Assembly: GCF_020026895.1 (NCBI RefSeq)
Contig: NZ_JAINZW010000004.1
Span: 186,001 to 250,000 of the forward strand
Length of the DNA: 64,000 nucleotides
Direction of reading: 5' to 3'
From: Novilysobacter selenitireducens
GTDB taxonomy: Bacteria > Pseudomonadota > Gammaproteobacteria > Xanthomonadales > Xanthomonadaceae
Shown: one piece after another, positions 21,462 through 31,476 of the stretch
Layout: each line of letters begins with the position of its first letter
How positions within the stretch are numbered: position 1 is the first letter of the stretch
The notes under the pieces: model-generated
What the model was told of the DNA's origin: nothing
The model's database searches: none
What the model saw: the letters and a program-made list of their open reading frames with translations, nothing else
Program-made: the position numbers and the translations under genes

Positions 21462-21488
21462 GAGTCCCCTGAGTCCACTGAGTCCATG
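21462..21488 (+). repeat. Three 9-bp direct repeats abutting the rbfA start
   Basis: GAGTCC recurs at 21462, 21471 and 21480, exactly 9 bp apart (GAGTCCCCT, GAGTCCACT, GAGTCCATG), and the last copy runs into the rbfA ATG. No Shine-Dalgarno sequence is present in this interval. Confidence 0.8.
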
Positions 21489-21851
21489 AAGAAGTCCTTC
21501 CACCGCACCGATCGCGTGTCCGCCCAGCTCCGCCGCGAGCTCGGCACGCTTGTCCACGAAGCCGTCCGCGAGCACGCGCTGCCCTCCGTCAGCGTGTCCG
21601 ACGTCGAGGTCACGCGCGACATGGCGCACGCCAAGGTGTTCGTGACGGCGTTGCAGGAAGAACGCTCCGCCGAGGCGGTCAAGGCGCTCAAGGAACTCGC
21701 ACCCGATATCCGCTACAAGCTGGCGCGCGCGGTCAAGATGCGCCACGTCCCGGAGCTGCATTTCCACTACGACGACTCGGTCGACCGCGGCGAGCGCATC
21801 GATAACCTGCTGCGCGATAACCCGCCGATGCCGGACGACGCCACCGATTGA
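21486..21851 (+). CDS. rbfA: 30S ribosome-binding factor RbfA
   Basis: RbfA binds immature 30S subunits near the 5' helix of 16S rRNA and is needed for cold adaptation and late maturation. The 121-residue product has the KH-like fold with VSDVEVTRDMAHAKVFVTAL and the end RHVPELHFHYDDSVDRGERI, all typical. The ATG at 21486 matches the known N-terminus (KSFHRTDRVSAQLRRELGTL) but has no visible Shine-Dalgarno sequence; instead three 9-bp repeats precede it. infB lies 104 bp upstream and truB about 265 bp downstream. Confidence 0.94.
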   Translation: MKKSFHRTDRVSAQLRRELGTLVHEAVREHALPSVSVSDVEVTRDMAHAKVFVTALQEERSAEAVKALKELAPDIRYKLARAVKMRHVPELHFHYDDSVDRGERIDNLLRDNPPMPDDATD

Positions 21852-21879
21852 CGTCGCCCGCCTCGTTGGCTCGTTTTTT

Positions 21880-22091
21880 GTAGGTGCGGCTTCAGCCGCG
21901 AAAAAGGTCCGGCGACCCCTTGAGGGCACGGCACAGCAGCCAGTTCGGCGCCCGCATGATCGAGCGATCTGGGTTGGCGACTTGAAGCAGCCGACCGTTG
22001 CCGCCGCGAACCCCGTCCTCCTTGGGTGGCTGAGCGATAGGACAGCAGTCTCGCCCGTCCCACCTTGGATCGCGGCTGAAACCGCTCCTGC
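21880..22091. repeat. REP-bounded element (family A ends) between rbfA and truB
   Basis: The left end GTAGGTGCGGCTTCAGCCGCG (21880-21900) and the diverged right end GATCGCGGCTGAAACCGCTCCTGC (22068-22091) are inverted copies of the family A repeat seen elsewhere in the window. They enclose about 167 bp with no recognisable gene. Elsewhere family A arms are only about 30-50 bp apart, so this is an unusually long spacer. Confidence 0.75.
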
Positions 22092-22115
22092 AGGCGCCTT
22101 GGCACCGCTCAACCG

Positions 22116-23072
22116 ATGAAGAAGCCCCAACGCCCGCGCACCGTATTCCGCCCGCTCGACGGCCTGCTGCTGCTGGACAAGCCGGCGGGGCTGAGCTCGA
22201 ACCAGGCCCTCCAGCAGGTGCGCCACCTGTTCCGCGCCGCCAAGGGCGGCCACACGGGCAGCCTGGACCCGCTGGCCACCGGCCTGTTGCCCATCTGCTT
22301 CGGCGAGGCGACCAAGATCGCGGGGCTGCTGCTGGGCGCGCGCAAGGCCTACCACGCCACCGCGGTGCTGGGCGCCACCACCGACACCGACGATGCCGAC
22401 GGCGCCGTGCTGCGCGAGCGTCCCGTGCCTGTGGGAATGAGTGAGTCCGACATCGAAGCGGCGCTGGCACCGCTGCGCGGCCGTATCCAGCAGCGCGCGC
22501 CGGTGTACTCGGCGCTCAAGCAGGGCGGCGAACCGCTGTACGCGCGGGCCCGCCGTGGCGAAGCCATCGAAGCCCCCATCCGTGAGGTGCAGGTCGACAC
22601 CCTGAAACTGCTCGAGCGCGACGGCCCCCGGCTGTCGTTGCACGTGGAGTGCGGTTCGGGCACCTACATCCGCAGCCTGGTGCGCGACATGGGGGAGGCG
22701 CTGGGGTGCGGAGCCCATGTCGTTACCCTGCGGCGCCTATGGGTTGACCCGTTCAGGCAGCCCCGGATGTTCAGGCTGGACGCATTGCGCGCGCTTCGCG
22801 AGACGGAAGGCGAGGCCGCGCTGGACGCGTGCCTGCTGCCGATCGAGGCGGGGCTGATGGATTTCCCTTCTGTCACGCTGGACGCGGACGCGGCCAGGGG
22901 CCTCGGGCATGGGCAGCCCCAGAGGGTGGAGGCCGCGCCCGCGGAGACCGCAGTCGCCTGCGACGCACAGGGCCGTGCGCTGGCCATCGTCACCGTGGAT
23001 GACCAGGGCTGGCTGCGACCCCGACGGCTGTTTGCGTGGGCCGCGCCGGGCGCGGCCGGACCGGCTGGCTGA
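22116..23072 (+). CDS. truB: tRNA pseudouridine(55) synthase
   Basis: TruB makes pseudouridine 55 in the T-loop of nearly all tRNAs and acts as a tRNA chaperone. The 318-residue protein contains the motif [20 protein letters not shown] with the catalytic aspartate, preceded by [14 protein letters not shown]. The thumb and C-terminal PUA-like regions ([20 protein letters not shown] and later) are complete. ATG 22116 follows the REP-bounded element. The terminal 25 residues are Pro/Ala-rich. rpsO follows but has its own promoter. Confidence 0.95.
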   Translation: MKKPQRPRTVFRPLDGLLLLDKPAGLSSNQALQQVRHLFRAAKGGHTGSLDPLATGLLPICFGEATKIAGLLLGARKAYHATAVLGATTDTDDADGAVLRERPVPVGMSESDIEAALAPLRGRIQQRAPVYSALKQGGEPLYARARRGEAIEAPIREVQVDTLKLLERDGPRLSLHVECGSGTYIRSLVRDMGEALGCGAHVVTLRRLWVDPFRQPRMFRLDALRALRETEGEAALDACLLPIEAGLMDFPSVTLDADAARGLGHGQPQRVEAAPAETAVACDAQGRALAIVTVDDQGWLRPRRLFAWAAPGAAGPAG

Positions 23073-23109
23073 ACGGGCGCGCGGGGCTGAATCCCGTGGC
23101 CGTTCCGGC

Positions 23110-23139
23110 TTGTACGGCCTACCACGCAGGGGCTACAAT
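23110..23139 (+). promoter_or_regulatory. Putative sigma70 promoter of rpsO
   Basis: TTGTAC (23110-23115) and TACAAT (23134-23139) are spaced by 18 bp. They lie just after truB and about 150 bp before the rpsO start, giving a long 5' leader. E. coli rpsO also has its own promoter between truB and rpsO. Confidence 0.65.
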
Positions 23140-23287
23140 TCGCGCGCTTTTTCCGAAGCAACCGACGGCGGCCCCCGGGCCCCATTCCCAAAGCACACAG
23201 CAACAGGCGGGCCAGGCGGTGCGTCGGTGCGGCCAGTTTTCCGCTCCCGACACGCGTTCTGCCGGCTTCGCGTCCAAGAGGCCAGAT

Positions 23288-23548
23288 ATGTCGATCGACA
23301 GCAGCAAGATCATCCAGGAACACGCGCGCGGCACCAACGATACCGGCTCCCCGGAAGTCCAGGTCGCCCTGCTCACCGCCCGCATCGAACTGCTCACCGG
23401 GCACTTCAAGCAGCACAAGCAGGACCACCACAGCCGCCGCGGCCTGCTGATGATGGTCAACCGTCGTCGCAGCCTGCTCGACTACCTGAAGCGCAAGGAC
23501 AACGAGCGCTACAAGGCCCTGATCGAGAAGCTCGGTCTGCGCCGCTGA
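23288..23548 (+). CDS. rpsO: 30S ribosomal protein S15
   Basis: S15 is a primary binding protein of the 16S rRNA central domain and contacts the 50S subunit at bridge B4. ATG 23288 gives 86 residues, close to the normal 88-89. The rRNA-binding core [19 protein letters not shown], the [15 protein letters not shown] loop, and [13 protein letters not shown] are all conserved. A promoter lies upstream and a strong terminator directly downstream, so it can be expressed alone. The 5' leader of about 140 nt could hold an autoregulatory S15 site, but I cannot demonstrate one. Confidence 0.96.
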   Translation: MSIDSSKIIQEHARGTNDTGSPEVQVALLTARIELLTGHFKQHKQDHHSRRGLLMMVNRRRSLLDYLKRKDNERYKALIEKLGLRR

Positions 23549-23559
23549 CCCAACACCCT

Positions 23560-23591
23560 CCGCGGCGCAGTGATGCGCCGCGGTTTTTTTT
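23560..23591 (+). terminator. Rho-independent terminator of rpsO
   Basis: A perfect 10-bp stem CCGCGGCGCA/TGCGCCGCGG with loop GTGA is followed by eight T residues. Confidence 0.95.
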
Positions 23592-23690
23592 GGGCCGACC
23601 CGCGACGGGCGGCCACCAGGCTGCGATCCCGCAGCCGACCGGGCCAGGCATGGGCCTGACCCGGCACGCATCGCATCGAAGGAAACCAAC

Positions 23691-25799
23691 GTGTCGAAAA
23701 TCACCAAGACCTTCCAGTACGGCAAGCACCAGGTCACCCTGGAAACCGGCGAGATCGCCCGCCAGGCCGGCGGCGCCGTCATCGTCAAGGTTGAGGACAC
23801 CGTGCTGCTGGTCAGCGCCGTCGCCAACAAGACCGCGCGCGAGGGGCAGGACTTCTTCCCCCTCACCGTGGACTACCAGGAGAAGTTCTACGCCGGCGGC
23901 CGCATCCCGGGTGGCTTCTTCAAGCGCGAAGGCCGCGCCACCGAGAAGGAAACGCTGATCTCGCGCCTGATCGACCGTCCGATCCGCCCGCTGTTCCCGG
24001 ACGGCTTCCGCAACGAGGTCCAGATCATCGCCACGGTGATGTCGATGAACCCGGAAATCGACGGCGACATCCCGGCGCTGCTGGGTGCCTCGGCCGCGAT
24101 GGCACTGACCGGCGCCCCGTTCCAGGGCCCGATCGGCGCGGCGAAGGTCGGTTACAAGGACGGCCAGTACCTGCTGAACCCCACCAAGTCCGAGCTCGAA
24201 GACTCCCAGCTGGAGCTGGTCGTGGCCGGTACCGCCGACGCGGTGCTGATGGTGGAGTCGGAAGCCGACATGCTGTCGGAAGACGTGATGCTCGGCGCCG
24301 TGATGTTCGGCCACCGCGAAATGCAGGTCGCCATCAACGCGATCAACGAACTGGTCGCCGAAGCCGGCAAGCCCAAGTGGGACTGGCAGCTGCCGGCCGC
24401 CGAGCAGGCCATGGTCGACGCGCTCAAGGGCGCCATCGGCAACCGCCTCGCCGACGCGTTCCAGATCCGCAACAAGCTGCAGCGCCGCGACGCCATCAGC
24501 GCTCTGAAGAAGGACGTGCTGGCATCGCTGGAGTCGCAGATCGAAGCCAACGGCTGGAACCCGGCCGAGGTCTCGAAGGAGTTCGGCGAGCTCGAGTACC
24601 AGACCATGCGCAACTCGGTGCTGGACACCAAGGTCCGCATCGACGGCCGCGCACTGGACACCGTGCGCCCGATCAGCTCGAAGGTCGGCATCCTGCCGCG
24701 CGTGCACGGCTCGTCGCTGTTCACCCGCGGTGAGACGCAGGCGATCGTGGCGGTCACCCTCGGTACCGCACGCGACGGCCAGATCATCGATGCCGTGTCG
24801 GGCGAGTACAAGGAGCATTTCCTGTTCCACTACAACTTCCCCCCGTACTCGGTGGGCGAAGCCGGCCGCATGATGGGTCCGAAGCGCCGCGAGATCGGCC
24901 ACGGCCGCCTCGCCAAGCGCGGCGTGCTGGCCGTCATGCCGACGATGGAAGCCTTCCCGTACACGATCCGCGTGGTGTCGGAGATCACCGAGTCCAACGG
25001 CTCGTCCTCGATGGCCTCGGTCTGCGGCAGCTCGCTGGCGCTGATGGATGCCGGCGTGCCGATCAAGGCGCCGGTGGCCGGCATCGCGATGGGCCTGGTG
25101 AAGGAAGGCGAGAACTTCGTGGTGCTGAGCGACATCCTCGGTGACGAGGACCACCTCGGCGACATGGACTTCAAGGTGGCCGGTACCGACAGCGGCATCA
25201 CCGCCCTGCAGATGGACATCAAGATCCAAGGCATCACCGAGGAGATCATGAAGACCGCGCTGGCGCAGGCCAAGGCCGGTCGCCTGCACATCCTCGGCGA
25301 GATGGAGAGCGCACTGACCGCGCCGCGTGCGGAGCTGAGCGAGTTCGCGCCGCGCCTGATCACCATCAAGATCCACCCCGACAAGATCCGCGAAGTGATC
25401 GGCAAGGGCGGTTCGGTGATCCAGGCGATCACCAAGGAAACCGGCACCCAGATCGACATCCAGGACGACGGCACGATCACCATCGCCTCGGTCAACGCCG
25501 TGGCAGGCCAGGCCGCAAAGGACCGCATCGAGCAGATCACGTCCGACGTCGAGCCGGGCCGCATCTACGAAGGCAAGGTCGCCAAGATCATGGACTTCGG
25601 CGCGTTCGTGACGATCTCCCCCGGCAAGGACGGCCTGGTGCACGTCTCGCAGATTTCCAGCGAGCGCGTGGAGAAGGTCTCCGACAAGCTCAAGGAAGGC
25701 GACGTGGTCAAGGTCAAGGTGCTGGAAGTCGACAAGCAGGGCCGCATCCGCCTGTCGATGAAGGCCGTCGAGGAAGGCGAGGGCATTCCGGCCGAGTAA
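23691..25799 (+). CDS. pnp: Polyribonucleotide nucleotidyltransferase (PNPase)
   Basis: PNPase is a phosphorolytic 3'-5' exoribonuclease, part of mRNA decay and usually of the degradosome. The 702-residue protein has two RNase PH domains (about 10-225 and 310-540; [20 protein letters not shown] in the first, the catalytic core near [20 protein letters not shown] in the second), a KH domain (about 550-610; [17 protein letters not shown]) and an S1 domain (about 620-690; [18 protein letters not shown]). The start is GTG 23691 with GAAGGA upstream. A strong terminator ends the transcript. Confidence 0.96.
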   Translation: MSKITKTFQYGKHQVTLETGEIARQAGGAVIVKVEDTVLLVSAVANKTAREGQDFFPLTVDYQEKFYAGGRIPGGFFKREGRATEKETLISRLIDRPIRPLFPDGFRNEVQIIATVMSMNPEIDGDIPALLGASAAMALTGAPFQGPIGAAKVGYKDGQYLLNPTKSELEDSQLELVVAGTADAVLMVESEADMLSEDVMLGAVMFGHREMQVAINAINELVAEAGKPKWDWQLPAAEQAMVDALKGAIGNRLADAFQIRNKLQRRDAISALKKDVLASLESQIEANGWNPAEVSKEFGELEYQTMRNSVLDTKVRIDGRALDTVRPISSKVGILPRVHGSSLFTRGETQAIVAVTLGTARDGQIIDAVSGEYKEHFLFHYNFPPYSVGEAGRMMGPKRREIGHGRLAKRGVLAVMPTMEAFPYTIRVVSEITESNGSSSMASVCGSSLALMDAGVPIKAPVAGIAMGLVKEGENFVVLSDILGDEDHLGDMDFKVAGTDSGITALQMDIKIQGITEEIMKTALAQAKAGRLHILGEMESALTAPRAELSEFAPRLITIKIHPDKIREVIGKGGSVIQAITKETGTQIDIQDDGTITIASVNAVAGQAAKDRIEQITSDVEPGRIYEGKVAKIMDFGAFVTISPGKDGLVHVSQISSERVEKVSDKLKEGDVVKVKVLEVDKQGRIRLSMKAVEEGEGIPAE

Positions 25800-25825
25800 G
25801 CCGCGCTGCAATTGCTGAACCTCTG

Positions 25826-25852
25826 AAAAAGCGGGCTTCGGCCCGCTTTTTT
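25826..25852 (+). terminator. Rho-independent terminator of pnp
   Basis: A stem AAAAAGCGGGC/GCCCGCTTTTT with loop TTCG ends in a T-run. Confidence 0.95.
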
Positions 25853-26133
25853 CTTTGGGTCGCGCGACACGTGCCAATCTTGTCGGGAGGCCGGTATGAG
25901 CGGCACACCGCGTGGAGAAACCATGTCGGCCGCCGACACGCATCGGCCGGGCGATAATCAATAGTCGTTAAGACAATGTGAGTTCGTGGAAACTTCAGGC
26001 TTCGAGCAGCAAAATCCATCGCTTGCTACATCTTCACAGCCAAATTACGCATTCCCACGCAAGCTGAACATGTGTCATGACTCCGGCACAAAGGTCGCTA
26101 TCTTTCCGATACCCGAGACGAAGGAGCATCGAA
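25853..26133. other. Intergenic region upstream of the Lpp-like lipoprotein gene
   Basis: This 281-bp stretch becomes unusually AT-rich from about 25955 to 26070, as expected for a promoter region, but I could not settle on one convincing -35/-10 pair. A 22-codon open frame (25896-25964) with GGGAGG in front is present; it is too short to call a gene. The lipoprotein ribosome binding site AAGGAG (26121-26126) is at the end. Confidence 0.5.
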
Positions 26134-26406
26134 ATGTTTCCGACGAAACAACACCTGACGGTCGTACGTACTCTTGCCGTGGCACTCGTTGCCGCTGCAG
26201 GCCTTGCCGGCTGCGCCACGTACGATGACGAGTTCGCGACGATCAATTCGCGCCTCGATCAGCTCGATTCGAGGGTGCAGAGCGCAGCCCAGAGTGCGGA
26301 ATCCGCGAACCAGTCCGCGCAGCAGGCCAACCAGCGGCTGGATCAGCTGGAAAGCCGCGTCCAGCGGATCGAAGGGGCAGCACCGGGTCGCGCGCCGCGC
26401 GGCTAG
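26134..26406 (+). CDS. Lpp/OprI-like coiled-coil lipoprotein
   Basis: The 90-residue product has a lipoprotein signal peptide with lipobox LAGC (Cys at about residue 27) and so should be lipidated and probably outer-membrane anchored. The mature part is an Ala/Gln/Ser-rich heptad coiled coil (RLDQLDSRVQSAAQSAESAN and on) like Braun lipoprotein and Pseudomonas OprI, which trimerise. The C-terminus reads GRAPRG and lacks the terminal lysine that links Lpp to peptidoglycan, so covalent attachment is not expected. AAGGAG lies 7 bp before ATG 26134. An L,D-transpeptidase gene follows after a terminator. Confidence 0.82.
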   Translation: MFPTKQHLTVVRTLAVALVAAAGLAGCATYDDEFATINSRLDQLDSRVQSAAQSAESANQSAQQANQRLDQLESRVQRIEGAAPGRAPRG

Positions 26407-26445
26407 TCGTTCTTGCACATGTTGTGACGAACGGTTCGAGCCCGG

Positions 26446-26482
26446 GACTGGTGGCCTTTGCTGGCCACCGGTCTTCTTTCTT
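26446..26482 (+). terminator. Rho-independent terminator of the lipoprotein gene
   Basis: An 11-bp stem (26446-26456 with 26463-26473, one G-T pair, loop TTTGCT) is followed by TTCTTTCTT. It lies between the lipoprotein gene and the L,D-transpeptidase gene, so the first gene can be expressed at a higher level. Confidence 0.8.
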
Positions 26483-26519
26483 CGCCCAGTTTTTATTCCG
26501 AAGGAGTCATCCCACCCGT

Positions 26520-27245
26520 ATGCGTATACGTCCTGCAATCCGGGCTACCTGTGGCGCACTGACGCTGGTGCTGGCGTTCACGAGTATCGGCGTGGCCAGC
26601 GCCGAGGATGTCGCCGAGCCACCGGTGGTCGCCGTCGACCAGCTTCCACCAGGACAGGATGTGTCCAGCACGGTGACCGAACTGGCCGGCTGGGTTGTCG
26701 CCACCCGGGATACCGAGGGCTATCCGTTCGCGATCATGGACAAGGCCGCCGCACAGGTGCTGGTGTTCGACGGCGACGGCCGGCTTCGGGGCGCGGCGCC
26801 TGGGCTGTTCGGTTCGGCGGTCGGGGATCATGCGGCCCCCGGCATCGCCGGCCTTGCGCTTCGCGAAATTCCGGGTCGGGATCGCACCACGCCTGCCGGT
26901 CGTTTCGTGGGCGCTTACGGCCCATCCATCGATGCCGGGCGCGTCCTTTGGGTGGACTACGATTCCGCAGTCTCCATGCACCCTACGGCGACTGGCGTTC
27001 CCGCCGAGAAACGCCCCGAGCGCCTCGCGTCGCCTACGCCAGACGACAACCGCGTTACCCACGGCTGCATCAACGTAGCGCCCGAGTTCTACGAGGGGAT
27101 CATCCGTCCGACGTTCGAGCGCGGCGGGGTGTTCTACATCCTGCCGGACACGGCGTCGCTGGCGGAAACCTTCCCGGAGTTCGTGCAAAGTCGCGCGACC
27201 GCGCAAAGCGACGAGGGAATGGGCGCCTCGCCAGAGAACCAGTGA
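26520..27245 (+). CDS. L,D-transpeptidase (YkuD-type) family protein
   Basis: ATG 26520, preceded by AAGGAG, gives 241 residues with a Sec signal peptide (ALTLVLAFTSIGVASA). The catalytic signature is seen as RVTHGCINVAPEFYE with Cys183, equivalent to the SHGCIR-type motif of L,D-transpeptidases that form 3-3 peptidoglycan crosslinks or attach lipoproteins. An upstream histidine is present in AVSMHPTATG. The catalytic domain is about residues 60-215; no LysM or other peptidoglycan-binding domain is visible. The neighbouring coiled-coil lipoprotein suggests a cell-wall tethering role, but the substrate is unknown. Confidence 0.78.
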   Translation: MRIRPAIRATCGALTLVLAFTSIGVASAEDVAEPPVVAVDQLPPGQDVSSTVTELAGWVVATRDTEGYPFAIMDKAAAQVLVFDGDGRLRGAAPGLFGSAVGDHAAPGIAGLALREIPGRDRTTPAGRFVGAYGPSIDAGRVLWVDYDSAVSMHPTATGVPAEKRPERLASPTPDDNRVTHGCINVAPEFYEGIIRPTFERGGVFYILPDTASLAETFPEFVQSRATAQSDEGMGASPENQ

Positions 27246-27681
27246 AGCGCGCGTAGGCGCGTTGCCCTGGGCGTCCGAGGCGCGCAGCGGTTAGGACCGG
27301 CCCGCGCTTTCCACGCAGTGGGAACCCGGCCGGACGCGTACGTCTGATTTGTAAGCTCGTGGACCCCAAGTCTTAGGGCATGTGCCCGCGAGTCGCACAT
27401 CCGGGTCCCTCGGCATTAATGCGTCGATTGTGCTCAGTGAACGTGCGATTGCGCTCACTGAACGGGCTTCGCGTCTTGCGCAGGTCGAAGCAGGTTCGCG
27501 GCTCGGCTGATTTCCTTGCGTCGGTCCTTGTCCGATTTTGATCAAGAGCCGCCCGCACGTCGAATCAGCGCAGCGGATCCCACTGATTTCACGCGACCCT
27601 GTCAACGGGTTCCGTCGCCCGCGCTGCGTTGCCACAATCGCCGTCCCGCCGCGCCCGCGCGGCTGAACCGATTGACGACGA
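27246..27681. other. 436-bp intergenic region upstream of tex
   Basis: No gene is recognisable. The most notable structure is a 21-bp tandem repeat (27425-27445 and 27446-27466). The rest has no clear terminator for the L,D-transpeptidase gene and no strong promoter for tex that I can identify. Confidence 0.5.
27425..27466 (+). repeat. 21-bp tandem duplication
   Basis: Two adjacent copies, CGATTGTGCTCAGTGAACGTG and CGATTGCGCTCACTGAACGGG apart from three mismatched positions, lie in the gap before tex. The 21-bp period equals two helical turns. Confidence 0.75.
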
Positions 27682-30075
<2,394 letters not shown>

Positions 30076-30080
30076 CCCCT

Positions 30081-30156
30081 GTAGGAGCGGCTTCAGCCGC
30101 GATCGGATCCACAACCGGGCACGCCGATTTCCGATCGCGGCTGAAGCCGCTCCTAC
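30081..30156. repeat. REP pair, family A
   Basis: GTAGGAGCGGCTTCAGCCGC and its inverted copy enclose a spacer of about 30 bp in the convergent gap between tex and dinB. Each arm is itself partly palindromic (GCGGCTTCAGCCGC). Confidence 0.9.
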
Positions 30157-30186
30157 GGTTCTATTGCGGAGCCGTTCCCGGCTCTT

Positions 30187-30247
30187 GCAGGAGCGACGTA
30201 AGTCGCGACCTTCGACCAGTTCCGGTCGCGACTCACGTCGCTCCTAC
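30187..30247. repeat. REP pair, family B
   Basis: GCAGGAGCGACGTAAGTCGC and an inverted copy (ending GACTCACGTCGCTCCTAC) flank a short spacer. The TAG inside the right arm serves as the stop codon of dinB on the minus strand. Confidence 0.9.
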
Positions 30248-31350
30248 ATGGGGGGCGGCGTTTCTGACTCGAACAGCCCGCTCTGCATGGCGTGCGTGTC
30301 GGCATCGACGAAGCCCGACAGGCCCACGCCGACCAGCCGGTAGCGCGTATGCGCCGGCAGGTCGACACGGCTGCGCAGCTCGCAGGCCAGCGCGCCGAGC
30401 GACGCGGCCGAATCCGGCATCACCGGCGGCGTCAGACTGCGCGTCAGGATGCGGAAGTCCGACGTCTTCAGCTTGAGCACCACAGTCCGCGCCAGGCGCG
30501 GGTGCGGCGACTGCAGCTCGCGCTGGTAGCCGGCCCACGTTTTCTCCGCCAGCCGCGCGATGTCCGGCGCCAGCGCGTCCAGCGGCAGGTCCTCGGCGAA
30601 GGTGTCCTCCGACGAGATCTGCATGGTCGGGCGTTCGGGTTGCACCGGGTGGTCGTCGATTCCGAGAGAGAGTTCGTGCAGGCGACGGCCCCAGCGGCCG
30701 AAGCGCTGCTCCAGCTCGGCCGCGGCAATCGCGCGCAGGTCACCCACCGTCGCCACGCCCAGTTCCGCCAACCGCCGCTCCATGACCTGGCCGACGCCGG
30801 GCAGGCGGCCGACCGGAAGCGGCGTCAGGAACTGCTCGATCCGATGCGGGCGCAGCACGAACTGCCCGTCGGGCTTGTTCCAGTCGCTGGCGATCTTGGC
30901 CAGGAACTTGTTTGGCGCGACCCCCGCCGAGGCCGTCAGCGCCGTCTCCTCGCGGATCTGCGCGCGGATCGCCTCGGCGGTGGCGGTCGCGGTGGGCAGC
31001 CCGGTCCTGGTGGAGGTGACATCCAGGTAGGCCTCGTCCAGCGACAGCGGTTCGACGAGATCGGTGTGGCGCATGAAGATCTCGCGGATCTGGCGCGAGA
31101 CCGCCTTGTAGCGCGTGAAGTCGGGTGGCACGAACACCGCCTGCGGACACAGGCGCTCGGCCCGCACCGCCGGCATCGCCGAGCGCACGCCGAACGTGCG
31201 GGCTTCGTAGCTGGCCGCGCACACCACCGAGCGCGAACCGCGCCACGCCACCACCACCGGGCGGCCCCGCAACGACGGGTCGTCGCGCTGCTCGACCGAC
31301 GCGTAGAACGCGTCCATGTCGACGTGGATGATCTTGCGTGGGGCGGACAC
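30244..31350 (-). CDS. dinB: DNA polymerase IV
   Basis: DinB is a Y-family translesion polymerase usually induced by DNA damage. A GTG at 31350 gives 368 residues and places KIIHVDMDAFYASVEQRDD at the expected N-terminus; an in-frame ATG inside HVDMDA is too late. Catalytic acidic residues are in VDMDAFYASVEQ and LSLDEAYLDVTS, and helix-hairpin-helix VGRLPGVGQVMERRLAELG is near residue 190. The little-finger domain is complete and no beta-clamp motif was verified. Its TAG stop lies inside a family B REP. No LexA box was identified upstream. Confidence 0.93.
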   Translation of the reverse strand: MSAPRKIIHVDMDAFYASVEQRDDPSLRGRPVVVAWRGSRSVVCAASYEARTFGVRSAMPAVRAERLCPQAVFVPPDFTRYKAVSRQIREIFMRHTDLVEPLSLDEAYLDVTSTRTGLPTATATAEAIRAQIREETALTASAGVAPNKFLAKIASDWNKPDGQFVLRPHRIEQFLTPLPVGRLPGVGQVMERRLAELGVATVGDLRAIAAAELEQRFGRWGRRLHELSLGIDDHPVQPERPTMQISSEDTFAEDLPLDALAPDIARLAEKTWAGYQRELQSPHPRLARTVVLKLKTSDFRILTRSLTPPVMPDSAASLGALACELRSRVDLPAHTRYRLVGVGLSGFVDADTHAMQSGLFESETPPPM

Positions 31351-31476
31351 GGGTGGCGTAGGGCGGAGGCCGGGCAGGAAGGCATCGCCATGGTAGCGGC
31401 CCGTCCCGGTCGCGGTCGGTGCCTCGGGTGGCGTCGCCGCTTGGGCAGATGCCAGCGAGCCGGCACACTGGCGGGC

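Noticed and set aside
25896-25964. 22-codon leader peptide upstream of the Lpp-like lipoprotein
   Set aside because: It has a plausible ribosome binding site but no run of regulatory codons or attenuator structure, so I cannot support a function.
30081-30247. Clustered repeats as a possible CRISPR array
   Set aside because: The repeats are inverted pairs of two different REP families, not direct repeats with regular spacers, and no cas genes are present.
30292-31476. Upstream in-frame extension of the PqqU-like receptor
   Set aside because: This part is antisense to dinB and lacks a signal peptide; the receptor has its own start, signal and plug domain from 31477.
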